A stretch of DNA of 64,000 nucleotides from Mycolicibacter heraklionensis (GCA_001673575.1 LZME01000135.1:1-64000); one strand, 5' to 3'; shown: positions 35,701 through 44,747, counted from the stretch's first letter. A program made the numbers and translations. The notes: generated by a model from the letters alone, not told the origin.

Positions 35701-38700
35701 CGGAGCGACAGCAACGGGGGCCGCGGCAGGCGGCGCCGGCATGGTTGCGACCGCAGCAGGGGCGGCCACCGCCGCCGGTGCCACAGGGGCCGGCGCCGGT
35801 ACCGGTGCAGGCGGTGCGCTGACGGGGGCCGGAGCCGCGGGCGGCGCAGGCATGGCCGGCGCCGGCGGCGGAGGCGGGACGACCGCCGGCGGAGCCGGCG
35901 TGGCCGCCACGCCATAGGGGGCTACCGGCTGAGCCGGCACCACCGTGGTGGCGGCCGGGAAAGCCAGCTGGTTGACCGGCATCGGCGCCATCCCGGTGCT
36001 GGAGACCAGGGTCTGCAGCAGGCCCTGCAGGTGGGCGATGGTCTGCTGCATGCTGCCCAGCGCACCGACCATGTGCGTCACCATCTCGGCTCCGGGACCG
36101 GACATCAGCGGCGATGTCACCATCGGAACCGCGGCGGCCTGAACCGGCACCGGGGTGTGCGTCGGGACGTGTGCGGGCAACCCGTTCGCCGCGGGAACGG
36201 TTGGATGAGTTGCTGTCATTGGGGGCTCCGATACGGTCGCGTGGCCGTTGTGGTCACTGCGGGGGTTGGATTTCTCAGATCTTTCGGCTATCTCAAATTT
36301 CTCCGAGGGCCGCTGCACCGGCTCGTCGTTGATGTCAGGTCGGCCGAAGTTGGTGCCGTTGAGCTTCATCGTCAGCTTGGGCGCCGGACGGGTTCGCGGA
36401 TCGTCACCGTGGCGGTAGTCGGCCCACAGGGCTTCGAAGTTCATCGGAACGCCGGCGGCCACCAGCTGGGCCAGGCCCATCCACAGCGATCGAATCCCGT
36501 TCCTGCCCTTGGCATCCAGGGAGACCGCGACATGGTCCTGGCCGGTCAGGCACTTGCCGACAAGGTTGGTGAGCACACTGCCGGGGCCGACCTCGACAAA
36601 GGTTCGGGCGCCGGCGGACCACATCGCCTGAACCTGCTCGACGAACCGCACGGGCTGCGCGATCTGGTTGGCCAGCGTGGCCCGCATCTGCTCGGCGCTG
36701 CCGACGTACGGCTGGGCTGTTGCGTTGGCGTAGACGGGCACCTGCGGCACGCCGAACGGAATGCCCGCCAGGTACGAGGCGAATGGGGCCGCCGCCGAAC
36801 TGACGATCTCGGAGTGGAACGCCGTGGCGACGTCGAGGAGCCGCGCATTCATGCCCGCTGCGCTGAACCGCTGCGCGGCATCGGCGATCGCCGCACTGTC
36901 GCCCGAGAGCACGACCTGGTTGGGGGCGTTGTGGTTGGCGATGACCACCGGCAGGCCCCACTCGCCGAGCAGGCTGCCGACCTGTTCGGCAGGCGCGGTC
37001 ACGGCGCACATCGCGCCGTCGCTGCTGGCGGCGGCCTGCGCCATCAGCGCACCGCGCGCGCGTGCGATGAGCAGCGCGACGTCGTCACTGATCACTCCCG
37101 CGGCGCACAGCGCGCTGACCTCGCCGAAGCTGTGGCCCCCGACGGCGACCGGCGCGATGCCCAGCGAGCGCACTATCGCCAGCAGGCTGAGGCTGTGTGC
37201 GCCGATGCCCGGCTGTGCCCATTCGGTCTTGGTCAGCTCGGCGGCCTGGGCAGCGCGGTCTTCCTCGCTGAATGCCGTTTTGGGCCAGACGACATCGTGC
37301 AGGTCGCGGTCTGCGTTAAGCAGGTCGGCACGCGCGAGTTCCCAAGGCGCCAAGGCGGGTTCGTAGAGTTGCGGAATGTCAGCACCCATGCCGACGTACT
37401 GGCTGCCCTGCCCGGGAAACAGCAGCGCGACCGGGCCCGCCTGTTGGCAGGAGTAGTAGTAGCCCTTGGGCGAGCTGAATGACGTCTCGCCGCTGGAGGT
37501 TTGCAGCTTGGCCGCGGCTTCCTCGAGCATCGTGCGCAGGCCCTCGACGCTGTTGGCGACGACGGCGAGGCGGTGCGGGCGGGTGGCGTCATACGCCGAT
37601 TGCGTGCTGCGCGCGAGGTAGCCGAGCATGTCCGGCGAGTCGACCAGCGAGGCGGCCAGCTCCCCAGCCTGCGCGGCCAGCGCGGCCGCGGATTCCGCGC
37701 CGAGGACCACGAGCTCGGAGTCCCAGGAGCGGTAGCGCGGTGCATGCTTTCCGGCGCCGGAGTATTCCTCGAGCGTGATGTGGAAGTTCGTACCGCCGAA
37801 GCCGAATGCGCTGACCGACGCGCGTCGCGGCACATTCTGGTCGGCGATCCAGGGCTTGGTCTGCGTCGACAGGTAGAACGGCGACGATTCGATCTCGAGC
37901 CCGGGATTGGGCCGGTCGATCTTGATGGTCGGCGGGAGGGTCTTGTGGTGCAGTGCCATCACGGTCTTGAACAGGCCGCAGGCTCCGGCAGCTCCCTTGG
38001 TGTGCCCGACCTGGGACTTGACCGAGCCGACGGCGCACCATTGCCGGTCGGCCCGGCCCGACTCGTCGAACACCCGGCGCAGGGCGGTGAACTCGGCGAC
38101 GTCGCCGGCTTTGGTGCCGGTGCCGTGGGCTTCGACGAGGCCGACCGTCTCGGGTCCGTAGCCGGCGGCCTCGTAGGCGCGGCGCAGGGCCTTGGCCTGA
38201 CCATCGGGACTGGGGGCGTAGATGCTCTTGGCCCGACCATCCGAGGATGTGCCGATGCCGCGGATCACGGCGTAGATCCGGTCGCCGTCGCGCTCCGCGT
38301 CGTCGAGGCGCTTGAGCGCCAGCATGGACAGGCCCTCGCCGAGCATGGTGCCGTCCGACTGGTCGGAGAACGGACGGCAGTCGCCGGTACGCGACAGCGC
38401 GGTGACCTTGGCGAAGCACATGAACATGAAGATGTCGTTGAAGGCGTCGACGCCGCCGGCGATCACCATGTCGGCCTCGCGCAGATACAGCTCGTGCAGC
38501 GCGATCTCGATCGCGGCCAGTGAACTGGCGCATGCGGCGTCGACAACGCAGTTCGTGCCGCCGAGGTCAAACCGGTTGGCGATACGCCCGGCGATGACGT
38601 TGCCAAGCAGGCCGGGGAACGTGTTCTCCTGCCACGGTGTGTAGCCCGACGCGACGCGCTCGCTGAACGCGGTGAGCTCGTTGTCGGAGAGGCCCGCTGC

Positions 38701-39150
38701 GCGCAGGCCGCGTTCCCAGATCGGCCGATGCAGGCGACCGCTCATGTAGCCGGACATCTCGGTTCCGCCGGACGAACCCAGCACCACGCTGACACGTTCG
38801 CGGTCGATACCGGAGATGTCGCCGCCGGCGTAGTCCTCCAGCACTTGCTGCGCGACCCTCAGCGCCAGCAACTGGGCGGTGTCGGTCGCGGGCACAACGT
38901 TCGGCGGAATGCCGAAATCCATCGGCGAGAAGTCGACGGTGGGCAAGAACCCCCCGCGACGGGCGTATACCTTGTCAGGCGTGCGAGGATCTGCGTCGAA
39001 ATAGTCGTCGATCCGCCAGTGCGACTCCGGTATGTCGGAGAACAGGTCCGCGCCCTCAACGATGTTGCGCCAGAATCGCTCGGCTTCTTCGGACCCGGGA
39101 AACAGCGCGCTGACGCCGACCACTGCGACAGGTGGATGTTTGGCTACCAC
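32728..39150 (-). CDS. PfaA-like multidomain synthase: KS-AT-ACP-ACP-KR-DH
   Basis: A 2140-residue synthase subunit. In order: ketosynthase (Cys207 in DAACASSLAA, His342 in EAHGTGT, His383 in GHTKGAAG); malonyl-type acyltransferase (Ser674 in GHSFGEV); a Pro/Ala linker; two almost identical acyl carrier domains with phosphopantetheine Ser1198 and Ser1312 (LGIDSIKR); ketoreductase (SGGARGVTAGS, Tyr1785 in SDYAMAN); and a dehydratase (His1898 in HRVQGNVVLP, Asp2061 in DGCLQ). All catalytic residues are present. The tandem ACPs and this order are the hallmark of PfaA. GTG 39150 is chosen because AAGGAGA lies just before it; the frame extends 9 codons further through that site. An unlinked phosphopantetheinyl transferase would be needed. 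Confidence 0.93.
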   Translation of the reverse strand: MVAKHPPVAVVGVSALFPGSEEAERFWRNIVEGADLFSDIPESHWRIDDYFDADPRTPDKVYARRGGFLPTVDFSPMDFGIPPNVVPATDTAQLLALRVAQQVLEDYAGGDISGIDRERVSVVLGSSGGTEMSGYMSGRLHRPIWERGLRAAGLSDNELTAFSERVASGYTPWQENTFPGLLGNVIAGRIANRFDLGGTNCVVDAACASSLAAIEIALHELYLREADMVIAGGVDAFNDIFMFMCFAKVTALSRTGDCRPFSDQSDGTMLGEGLSMLALKRLDDAERDGDRIYAVIRGIGTSSDGRAKSIYAPSPDGQAKALRRAYEAAGYGPETVGLVEAHGTGTKAGDVAEFTALRRVFDESGRADRQWCAVGSVKSQVGHTKGAAGACGLFKTVMALHHKTLPPTIKIDRPNPGLEIESSPFYLSTQTKPWIADQNVPRRASVSAFGFGGTNFHITLEEYSGAGKHAPRYRSWDSELVVLGAESAAALAAQAGELAASLVDSPDMLGYLARSTQSAYDATRPHRLAVVANSVEGLRTMLEEAAAKLQTSSGETSFSSPKGYYYSCQQAGPVALLFPGQGSQYVGMGADIPQLYEPALAPWELARADLLNADRDLHDVVWPKTAFSEEDRAAQAAELTKTEWAQPGIGAHSLSLLAIVRSLGIAPVAVGGHSFGEVSALCAAGVISDDVALLIARARGALMAQAAASSDGAMCAVTAPAEQVGSLLGEWGLPVVIANHNAPNQVVLSGDSAAIADAAQRFSAAGMNARLLDVATAFHSEIVSSAAAPFASYLAGIPFGVPQVPVYANATAQPYVGSAEQMRATLANQIAQPVRFVEQVQAMWSAGARTFVEVGPGSVLTNLVGKCLTGQDHVAVSLDAKGRNGIRSLWMGLAQLVAAGVPMNFEALWADYRHGDDPRTRPAPKLTMKLNGTNFGRPDINDEPVQRPSEKFEIAERSEKSNPRSDHNGHATVSEPPMTATHPTVPAANGLPAHVPTHTPVPVQAAAVPMVTSPLMSGPGAEMVTHMVGALGSMQQTIAHLQGLLQTLVSSTGMAPMPVNQLAFPAATTVVPAQPVAPYGVAATPAPPAVVPPPPPAPAMPAPPAAPAPVSAPPAPVPAPAPVAPAAVAAPAAVATMPAPPAAAPVAVAPVAPVAVAPAAAGVDLVGDMLAVVADKTGYPVEMLDLSMALEADLGIDSIKRVEILSAVQDRVPSLPEVETATMAALVTLQEIVDYLQSLMGPAAAPAAAPVAAAPAPVVAPAAPVVAVAVAPAAAGVDLVGDMLAVVADKTGYPVEMLDLSMALEADLGIDSIKRVEILSAVQDRVPSLPEVETATMAALVTLQEIVDYLQSLMGSSPPDLVAPNGLSAGDRAPFELTGAEVARYAVRATAAPVSGMGMPGLYAARTVEIVTAEAAQDGLIQTAEALAAALRTHGIRAAVVAQPSPDAEAVIHLGGLRPIATRDEALAVNRVLFADAQRVAAQFAEHGGVFVTVQDTGGTFGLLTDPGLRAWSGGIGALAKTAAQEWASAQVKAIDVAVGHRSPQVVAEQIAHEVLAGGVELEVGLGSSHGRTTVVAGAQQVSTRTHRIGPQDVIVVSGGARGVTAGSVIALAQQTKAAFVLIGRTELADEPPEVQGLTTDAELKRALLASAAAQGLKVTPKQLEQQAQRILADREVRATLAALTAAGSRVRYAAADVRDTAQLGALLDSVRNEFGPITGLVHGAGVLADAPLHKKTLDGFDRVFETKVGGACALLDATANDALKVICLFSSVAARSGNVGQSDYAMANEILNKVALAEQARRGPSCLVRALGWGPWDSGMVTPGLKAMFESRGISLIPLADGARAFAAEVLDGDTGSPEVTLGDGVLAGLPTHPIPPEGRGARVLAHVTQQPYLLDHRVQGNVVLPVVQALEWFIRMAEACRPGHHVDRVLDLKVLRGVTLYEFEKHGNPLLVRCVPVDDRPELLTLTLSDIEDSTAYYSAKLEMRSGAAVVPSAPVSAPGTRRIDRDACYTGGALFHGAAFRVLDGVDCAETAATAYLSGLTTVGWAGEGWATDPAAVDGCLQAALVWSYELLGRNVLPLRVGEIVRYRSGALGAGLRCVLTGGDAKTSRAVCDLDLVDADNQLVISLKRLELYPYGG
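35099..35693 (-). repeat. Near-identical 342-bp tandem repeat encoding the two ACP domains
   Basis: About 253 bp starting at 35099 and at 35441 (offset exactly 342 bp, 114 codons) are identical except for about two bases that I could find. They encode the two carrier domains; the shorter Ala/Pro linker between them is less conserved. Identity at synonymous positions means recent duplication or ongoing gene conversion. Confidence 0.93.
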
Positions 39151-39409
39151 AGGTCTCCTTAAGAACAACCTTGACACAAAGCATCGAAAGCCTAAGTTTC
39201 GCCATCAGAGACGGTGAGTTGCAGCTGGGGGTCCGCTGATCATCCCGATGGCCAGACGCTGCCGGGACAATATCAGAGTGTTGTCGCCATCACACATCGA
39301 AGACGGCCGCGCTGGCCTGGCGGTGCATTACAGTCGTGCGTCCGAATGTCACGCCAGCGGGCCGCTGAACTGCTAGAAAACGGCCAGCCGGCGCGTGGCG
39401 CCGACCGGG
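39151..39409. other. Gap between the PfaD and PfaA-like genes
   Basis: No gene seen in about 260 bp. The AAGGAGA ribosome site of the synthase lies at 39154-39160. The gap is large enough for an internal promoter, so the two synthases may be transcribed with or without PfaD. Confidence 0.5.
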
Positions 39410-41056
39410 TCAGACCGCCAGCGGTCGGGGCCTGTAGGCGAACGCGTCGGACGGGACAGGCACCCCGCAGGAGCGCGCCGCACCGGCGCGGGTCACGTGC
39501 GCGGCACCTTCAAGCAGGTTAAGGGCGACCTGGACGGCCTGGCGGTTCTCGCACGCCTCCAGGTGGCTGCCGGCCACCCAGCTGTTGAAGGCGCCCATGG
39601 CCGGGCCGCACCAGATCTGGTAGTCCAGCACTCGCTCGGGGATGCCGCTGATGGCCCACCGGCTCGACTGACCCAGATACCAGCGGAACACCAGTGCCAT
39701 CTGGTACTTCGGGTCCCGGGAAGCGAGTTCGAGGACCGCCGGGTCACGCTGTTGCCAGTACCGCTGGGTGTCCGCCCATACTTCGGCGACGGTGGTGCCC
39801 AGGATCTTCTCCAGCTCGGGACCGTGCTTGGCGACCACGCTGGCCAGGTCGGGGTTGCCTGCGTACCACTCGTAGAGCTTCTTGCCGCGCGGGGCGAACA
39901 TCGTTCCCCGTTTGAGTACCTGCAGGTTGACGCCCATTTCGAACATGTCCGAGGCGGGGGCCATCATCACGTCCGCGATGCCGGCCTTGGCGAGCATGGC
40001 GCGCCCGGGCGCTGACAGGCCCGACTCCACGCAGGCCTGGTTGACGGTCCCGGTCAGCACGTAGGCCGCGCCCATCGCGAAGGCGCCGGCGACGGCCTGC
40101 GGTGCGCCAAGGCCGCCCGCAGCACCCACCCGCACCCGGCAGTTCAGCTGGTGCTGCTGGGCCAGCGAATCGCGCAGCATGACGATCTCGGAGAAAAGCG
40201 CCGGCAGCGGGCGGTTGTCGGTGTGCCCGCCGCTGTCGGATTCGACGGTGATGTCCTCGGCCACCGGCACATACCGAGATAGGTCGGCTTCGCGCTGGGT
40301 CAGCTTTCCGGCCGCCACCAAGGCGGACACCAGCGCCGCCGGCGCCGGCTCCATGAACATCCGCGCCACCTCGGGCCGCGACACCTTGGCCATCACGTGG
40401 TTGCGGCGCACGATGTTGCCGGCCGGATCGGTGTCCAGTCCCGACAGTGCGTAGTGCACCACCGCGGGGGTCAGCTTCATGAATGCCGAGGCCTCGACGA
40501 CGGGAACGCCGCGCGCGATGAACAGTTCGGCGACGCGTGTCTCGAGGGAGGCTTCATTGGGCGAGTGGATCAGGTTGGCTCCCCAGGCAAGACCGGGCCG
40601 GCCGGCCAACGCCGCCTGAATCTCGGCCAGCCCCCGCTCCACCGCCTCATAGGAGAGCCCGCCCGCACCGAAGAAGCCCATCATGCCGGCCTCGGCCATC
40701 GCGATGACCAACGCCGGCGTCGCGATGCCGTTGGCCATCGCACCGGTGACATAGGGGAAGCGGACGCCGTGCGCCTCGCAGAATTCGCGGTCTCCCAGCC
40801 ACTCGGGGTAGATCGCGGGCAGGGTTCCTTCCAGGGCGAATTCCGATTCCCCGGCCCCGACCACCTCACCGCCTCGGGCCAGGCCCAGCATCCCGGTGGC
40901 CGTTTCGCGCACCACGTGCAAGGGGATGCGTACGTCGCCGATCATGTCGGCGATGTCCTGCGGGGCGAACGCGGCGGACGCGGCGACGGGGCGCCAACCC
41001 AGGCCCGGGCTCGCGTCGGCCCGCTGATCCAGTACTACGCCAGGTCGCTCGTTCAC
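39410..41056 (-). CDS. pfaD: PfaD family enoyl reductase
   Basis: A 548-residue flavin-dependent TIM-barrel enoyl reductase of the PfaD family, the stand-alone reductase that works in trans with Pfa-type and some trans-AT polyketide synthases. Landmarks: PYVTGAMANGIATPALVIAMAEAGMMGFFGAGGL-like flavin-binding start of the barrel, GLAWGANLIHSPN, RVGAAGGLGAPQAVAGAFAMGAAYVLTG and ARGKKLYEWYAGNPDL near the C terminus. GTG 41056 has a GAGAGGAA ribosome site; the 29 codons of open frame upstream lack one. It is first in the locus and divergent from the PAP2/DAGK gene. Confidence 0.93.
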   Translation of the reverse strand: MNERPGVVLDQRADASPGLGWRPVAASAAFAPQDIADMIGDVRIPLHVVRETATGMLGLARGGEVVGAGESEFALEGTLPAIYPEWLGDREFCEAHGVRFPYVTGAMANGIATPALVIAMAEAGMMGFFGAGGLSYEAVERGLAEIQAALAGRPGLAWGANLIHSPNEASLETRVAELFIARGVPVVEASAFMKLTPAVVHYALSGLDTDPAGNIVRRNHVMAKVSRPEVARMFMEPAPAALVSALVAAGKLTQREADLSRYVPVAEDITVESDSGGHTDNRPLPALFSEIVMLRDSLAQQHQLNCRVRVGAAGGLGAPQAVAGAFAMGAAYVLTGTVNQACVESGLSAPGRAMLAKAGIADVMMAPASDMFEMGVNLQVLKRGTMFAPRGKKLYEWYAGNPDLASVVAKHGPELEKILGTTVAEVWADTQRYWQQRDPAVLELASRDPKYQMALVFRWYLGQSSRWAISGIPERVLDYQIWCGPAMGAFNSWVAGSHLEACENRQAVQVALNLLEGAAHVTRAGAARSCGVPVPSDAFAYRPRPLAV

Positions 41057-41128
41057 AGTCGGTTCCTCTCGATCACCGGTGCTGTGAGCGCTCGCGCCGA
41101 GGGGCCTGCGCACGAACCGGAGAAAACG

Positions 41129-41143
41129 ATGAGAGTTTCTCAT
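41129..41143. promoter_or_regulatory. Palindrome ATGAGA-GTT-TCTCAT between pfaD and the PAP2/DAGK gene
   Basis: Perfect 6-bp arms around a 3-nt spacer, in the 182-bp divergent promoter region. A second overlapping pairing (GAGAAA with TTTCTC) surrounds it. Placement suggests an operator for one or both genes. Confidence 0.45.
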
Positions 41144-41238
41144 GGACCGCGATGGCCGGGAGTCTCCCCACCGTCAAACGGGTATAGGGCTGCCATTCGG
41201 CGCCAGCGGCGGCGCCGGTGGACGGAGGAATCGCTGCC

Positions 41239-42753
41239 GTGGGTCAACTACCGATGGCGCCCTTGCTGCGCCGACGTTCCGGGCTGCGCCAGATCACCGC
41301 CGGTCTCGGCGAACTCGACGCCGAGGTGTTCGAGGCAATCGCCCACTCGCCCAGCCGACTACTCGACACCACCATGCCGGTCCTGACCCGCGCCGCCGAC
41401 CACTCCAAACTGTGGCTGGCTCTGGCAGCCGCCATGGCCGCGACCGGGGGCCCGGCAACTCAGCGGGGCGCCGCACGCGGCGTGGCCAGCCTGGCACTGA
41501 CCAGTTTGGTGACCAACCAAGTGATCAAACGGATCCGACCACGCGCACGCCCCAACATCCTGCTGGTGCCCCTGCTGCGCCGCGCCCACCGGCTACCACT
41601 GTCGAACTCGCTGCCATCCGGACACTCCGCGAGCGCAGCGGCGTTCGCCACCGGGGTGGGCCTGGAGAACCCGCTGCTGGGCCTGCCCGTCGCGGGGCTG
41701 GCCGGCCTGGTCGGTCTGTCCCGCGTCGCCACCGGCGTCCACTATCCCGGGGACGTACTCGCCGGGCTGGGCATCGGTGCGTCGATCGCGGTGGCCGGGG
41801 CAAGGCTGGTCCCGCCGATAGCCTCCCCGCCCGCGCCGCACACCACGGCCCTGCGAGTCCCCGCCCCCGCACGTCCCAACGGCAAGGGCGTGACGCTGGT
41901 GGTCAATCCCGCGTCCGGCGACGGGCGTGCGGGCGAAGTCGCGGCGCAGGTGCGCGACGCCCTGCCGGCCGTCACCATCGTCGAGGTCGGACCCGAGGAC
42001 GACCTGGCCGAATCGTTGCGCCGCGCCGCCGGTTCCGCCGAGGTGCTCGCTATCGCCGGCGGCGACGGCTCGGTCGCAACAGCCGCGCACGTGGCGGTGG
42101 AACACGACCTGCCACTGGCGGTGTTTCCCGGCGGCACGTTGAACCACTTCGCCAAGGACATCGGCTGCGACACCACCGCGAAGACCATCCGGGCCATCGC
42201 CGACGGCAGCTTGTCGCGGGTGGATGTGGTGCGGTTCAACGACGAGACAACCGTGATCAACACGGCAAGCATCGGCGCCTACCCGACATTCGTGCGCCGC
42301 CGGGAACGGTTGCAGGGCAAGCTCGGAAAGCCGGTGGCCAGCGCGTACGCGATGCTGATGACGCTGCGGCGTGAACGGCCGGTGCGCATCTCCTACGACA
42401 ACAAGACGCTGCAGACGTCGCTGTTCTTCCTCGGCAACTCGACGTATCAGCCCGAGGGCTTCGCGCCGGCGGTACGGCACCGGATGGACGACGGGCTGCT
42501 GGATGTGCGGATCCTGGAAACCGGCCGGCCGTGGTCCACGTTGCGCGTCGTGGCGGCACTGCTGACCGGGCGGCTGCAGCGCAGTCGGCTCTACCACGAG
42601 TTGCGGGTTCCGCAGTTCCGCTTCACCGCAGTCGACGGACCCGCGCCGATCGCCCACGATGGGGAGGTCGACACCCCGTGCGCGGAAGCCGAATTCACCG
42701 CGTGCTACCGCGCATTACAGGTATTTCGGCCCATGCCCTCGGGCTCGCGGTAG
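41239..42753 (+). CDS. PAP2 phosphatase / diacylglycerol kinase fusion
   Basis: A 504-residue two-domain protein. Residues about 20-195 are a membrane PAP2 phosphatase with KRIRPRARP, PSGHSASAAAFA and SRVATGVHYPGDVLAG (the three PAP2 motifs). Residues about 210-500 are a diacylglycerol or lipid kinase catalytic domain (LVVNPASGDGRAGE; AIAGGDGSVATAA; FPGGTLNHFAKDIG). It could interconvert phosphatidate and diacylglycerol or handle a prenyl phosphate. GTG 41239 follows GGAGGA; seven upstream codons contain that site. It is divergent from the Pfa locus. Confidence 0.9.
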   Translation: MGQLPMAPLLRRRSGLRQITAGLGELDAEVFEAIAHSPSRLLDTTMPVLTRAADHSKLWLALAAAMAATGGPATQRGAARGVASLALTSLVTNQVIKRIRPRARPNILLVPLLRRAHRLPLSNSLPSGHSASAAAFATGVGLENPLLGLPVAGLAGLVGLSRVATGVHYPGDVLAGLGIGASIAVAGARLVPPIASPPAPHTTALRVPAPARPNGKGVTLVVNPASGDGRAGEVAAQVRDALPAVTIVEVGPEDDLAESLRRAAGSAEVLAIAGGDGSVATAAHVAVEHDLPLAVFPGGTLNHFAKDIGCDTTAKTIRAIADGSLSRVDVVRFNDETTVINTASIGAYPTFVRRRERLQGKLGKPVASAYAMLMTLRRERPVRISYDNKTLQTSLFFLGNSTYQPEGFAPAVRHRMDDGLLDVRILETGRPWSTLRVVAALLTGRLQRSRLYHELRVPQFRFTAVDGPAPIAHDGEVDTPCAEAEFTACYRALQVFRPMPSGSR

Positions 42754-42765
42754 CGACCGGGCCGG

Positions 42766-44145
42766 TCATCGCGGCGGACGTAGAACTTTCATCGCGGCGC
42801 GTAGCACCGGTGCGGGGATACGGTCCTGCATCGCCAGCGCGCCGGCGGCGGCCCTGGTACGCAGCGGTGTGCCGCGACCGAACATGCGGTTGAGCGGTCC
42901 GCCGGACGGCTCGATCTCGACGTGCAGCGGCGGGGTGCCGACCGCGGCGCCCAGAGCCTGCGCGATCACCATCCGCTGGATCTCGCTGGTGCCTTCGAAG
43001 ATGGTGTACAGCTTGGCGTCTCGATACCACTTCTCCACCGGATGGTCGGTGATGTATCCCCAGCCGCCCAGGGTCTGAACGGCCCGCTCCGTGACCCGGA
43101 CTGCGACTTCGCTGGCGGCCAGCTTGGCCATCGACCCCTCGCCCCGACTGAATCCGATCCCGTTGGCCGCCATCCAGGAGGCGCGCCAGGTCAGCAACCG
43201 CGCCGCGTCGATCGCGGTGGCCAGCTCCGCCAGCGGGAACGCAATGCCCTGGTTGTCGATGATCGGTCCGCCGAATGCCTCCCGCCGGGTGGCATAGTCG
43301 GTCGCGTATTCCAGTGCGGCGCGGGCGATGCCGATAGCCTGCGCGGCGACCATCGGCCTGGTCTGCTCGAAGGTCCCCAAGGTCGCGGAGCCGGATGTTG
43401 GTGCACCTGCCAGGATTTCGCGGGCCTTGGCGAGTTTGTGCTCGAGTTTGTCCGGCCCGCCAAGCAGGTTCTCGGACGGGATGCGGACGTGGTCGAATCG
43501 CAGTTCGGCGGTGTGGGAGGCCCGGCAGCCCAGCTTGTCGAGTTTGCGGACCATGTCCAGCCCGGGCGTGCCACCCGGCACGATGAATAATGCCTGGCCG
43601 CGGTGGCCCAGGTCCGGGTCGACAACGGCGTTGACCACGTGCACGTTCGCGATACCGCCATTGCCGATCCACATCTTGTGGCCGTCGATGATCCAGTCGT
43701 CGCCGTCGCGGCGGGCAGTGGTGCGTAGGTTGCGAACGTCGCTGCCGCCTTCGGGCTCCGATATCGCCAGCGCTGCGAGTTTGAGATCGCCTGGAGTGCC
43801 GAAGCATTCAGGCGCCCATCGCAGCATCTGTTCGGCGGTGGCGGCCTGCCCGATCGCCGACAGGGCCAGCGCCGGCATCACGATCGCCAGCCCGATTCCG
43901 GCGCAGCCCCAGAACAGCTCTTCCATGAACATCGGCAACGACAACCCCGTCGAGTCGCCGATCAGGTCGCGGTAGAACAGTGGGCTGTAGAAGCCCTGCG
44001 CGGCAGCCTCTTCGAGCACCGGCCACGGGAAATCCTGGCGCTGGTCATAGTCGAGTGCGACCGGCCGGATAACCGATTCGGCGAACTGATGGGCGCGGCG
44101 GGCCAGGTCGTGCTGTGCCGTGGTCGGCGTGAGGTCGAAGGCCAT
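42766..44145 (-). CDS. Acyl-CoA dehydrogenase (FadE)
   Basis: A 459-residue acyl-CoA dehydrogenase with complete ACAD domains: AALAISEPEGGSDVRNL, DDWIIDGHKMWIGNGG, RASHTAELRFDHVRIP, QTLGGWGYITDHPVEKWYRDAKLYTIFEGTSEIQRM-like C-terminal block. The 70 or so residues after that block are a basic tail not needed for the fold. It converges with the PAP2/DAGK gene and appears single. Confidence 0.93.
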   Translation of the reverse strand: MAFDLTPTTAQHDLARRAHQFAESVIRPVALDYDQRQDFPWPVLEEAAAQGFYSPLFYRDLIGDSTGLSLPMFMEELFWGCAGIGLAIVMPALALSAIGQAATAEQMLRWAPECFGTPGDLKLAALAISEPEGGSDVRNLRTTARRDGDDWIIDGHKMWIGNGGIANVHVVNAVVDPDLGHRGQALFIVPGGTPGLDMVRKLDKLGCRASHTAELRFDHVRIPSENLLGGPDKLEHKLAKAREILAGAPTSGSATLGTFEQTRPMVAAQAIGIARAALEYATDYATRREAFGGPIIDNQGIAFPLAELATAIDAARLLTWRASWMAANGIGFSRGEGSMAKLAASEVAVRVTERAVQTLGGWGYITDHPVEKWYRDAKLYTIFEGTSEIQRMVIAQALGAAVGTPPLHVEIEPSGGPLNRMFGRGTPLRTRAAAGALAMQDRIPAPVLRAAMKVLRPPR

Positions 44146-44249
44146 CGCAGGGTCCTTGCCGTCCTTGCGGCCCGCTGTAGCCGGCCGAACACCTGGAATT
44201 GCCGCTCCATCGCCGGGTCAAACGCGTCGGCCGGCTCCGTCCCCGTGAT

Positions 44250-44735
44250 TCAGGAGGCGATCAGGGTGTCGATCTGGTTCAGCGCCGAGGTGGAACCTTC
44301 GACGACACCCATGTCCAACACCTTCTGCAGGTCTGCGGCGGAAGTGAACGTGCTCGTGTACGTCGCGCGGGTTCCACCGTCGTGCTCGATGAAGGTGTAG
44401 ACGTTCCTGGAGGTCGGCATGCCGGGATCGGGGTTGAAGTCCAGATCGGCGAAGCCGTCGTCGAAGGTGAAGCTCCGCGGCTCGTCGACGGCGATGATCT
44501 GCCAGTATCCTGCGTACTTCTCACCGTCGGGACCGGTCATGAAGTAGTTCGTGCGTCCGCCGGGGGTGAGGTCATGGTCGACCACGGTCGCGGGGAATGT
44601 CGGTGGCCCCCAGACCTTTTCCAGCTGGCGTGGGTCGGCGTAGATCTGCCAGATTCGTTGCACCGGAGCGGCGAAGTCGGCGGTGATGGTCAAGGTCAAG
44701 GCGTCGATGTCGTGTTGTACGTCGATCACAGGCAT
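44250..44735 (-). CDS. SRPBCC (AHSA1-like) protein
   Basis: A 161-residue helix-grip protein of the AHSA1 branch (FAAPVQRIWQIYADPRQLEKVWGPPTFPATVVDHDLTPGGRTNYFM-like block, then YTFIEHDGGTRATYTSTF). It follows an ArsR-type regulator by 12 bp; this regulator-SRPBCC pair recurs in mycobacteria. It probably binds a hydrophobic ligand. The ligand and reaction, if any, are unknown. Confidence 0.88.
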   Translation of the reverse strand: MPVIDVQHDIDALTLTITADFAAPVQRIWQIYADPRQLEKVWGPPTFPATVVDHDLTPGGRTNYFMTGPDGEKYAGYWQIIAVDEPRSFTFDDGFADLDFNPDPGMPTSRNVYTFIEHDGGTRATYTSTFTSAADLQKVLDMGVVEGSTSALNQIDTLIAS

Positions 44736-44747
44736 GGTGCGGGCCTC

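Noticed and set aside
35098..37482. 794-codon plus-strand open frame with repeated segments
   Set aside because: Antisense to the ACP and AT domains of the PfaA-like gene; the repeat is simply the tandem ACP sequence read backwards.
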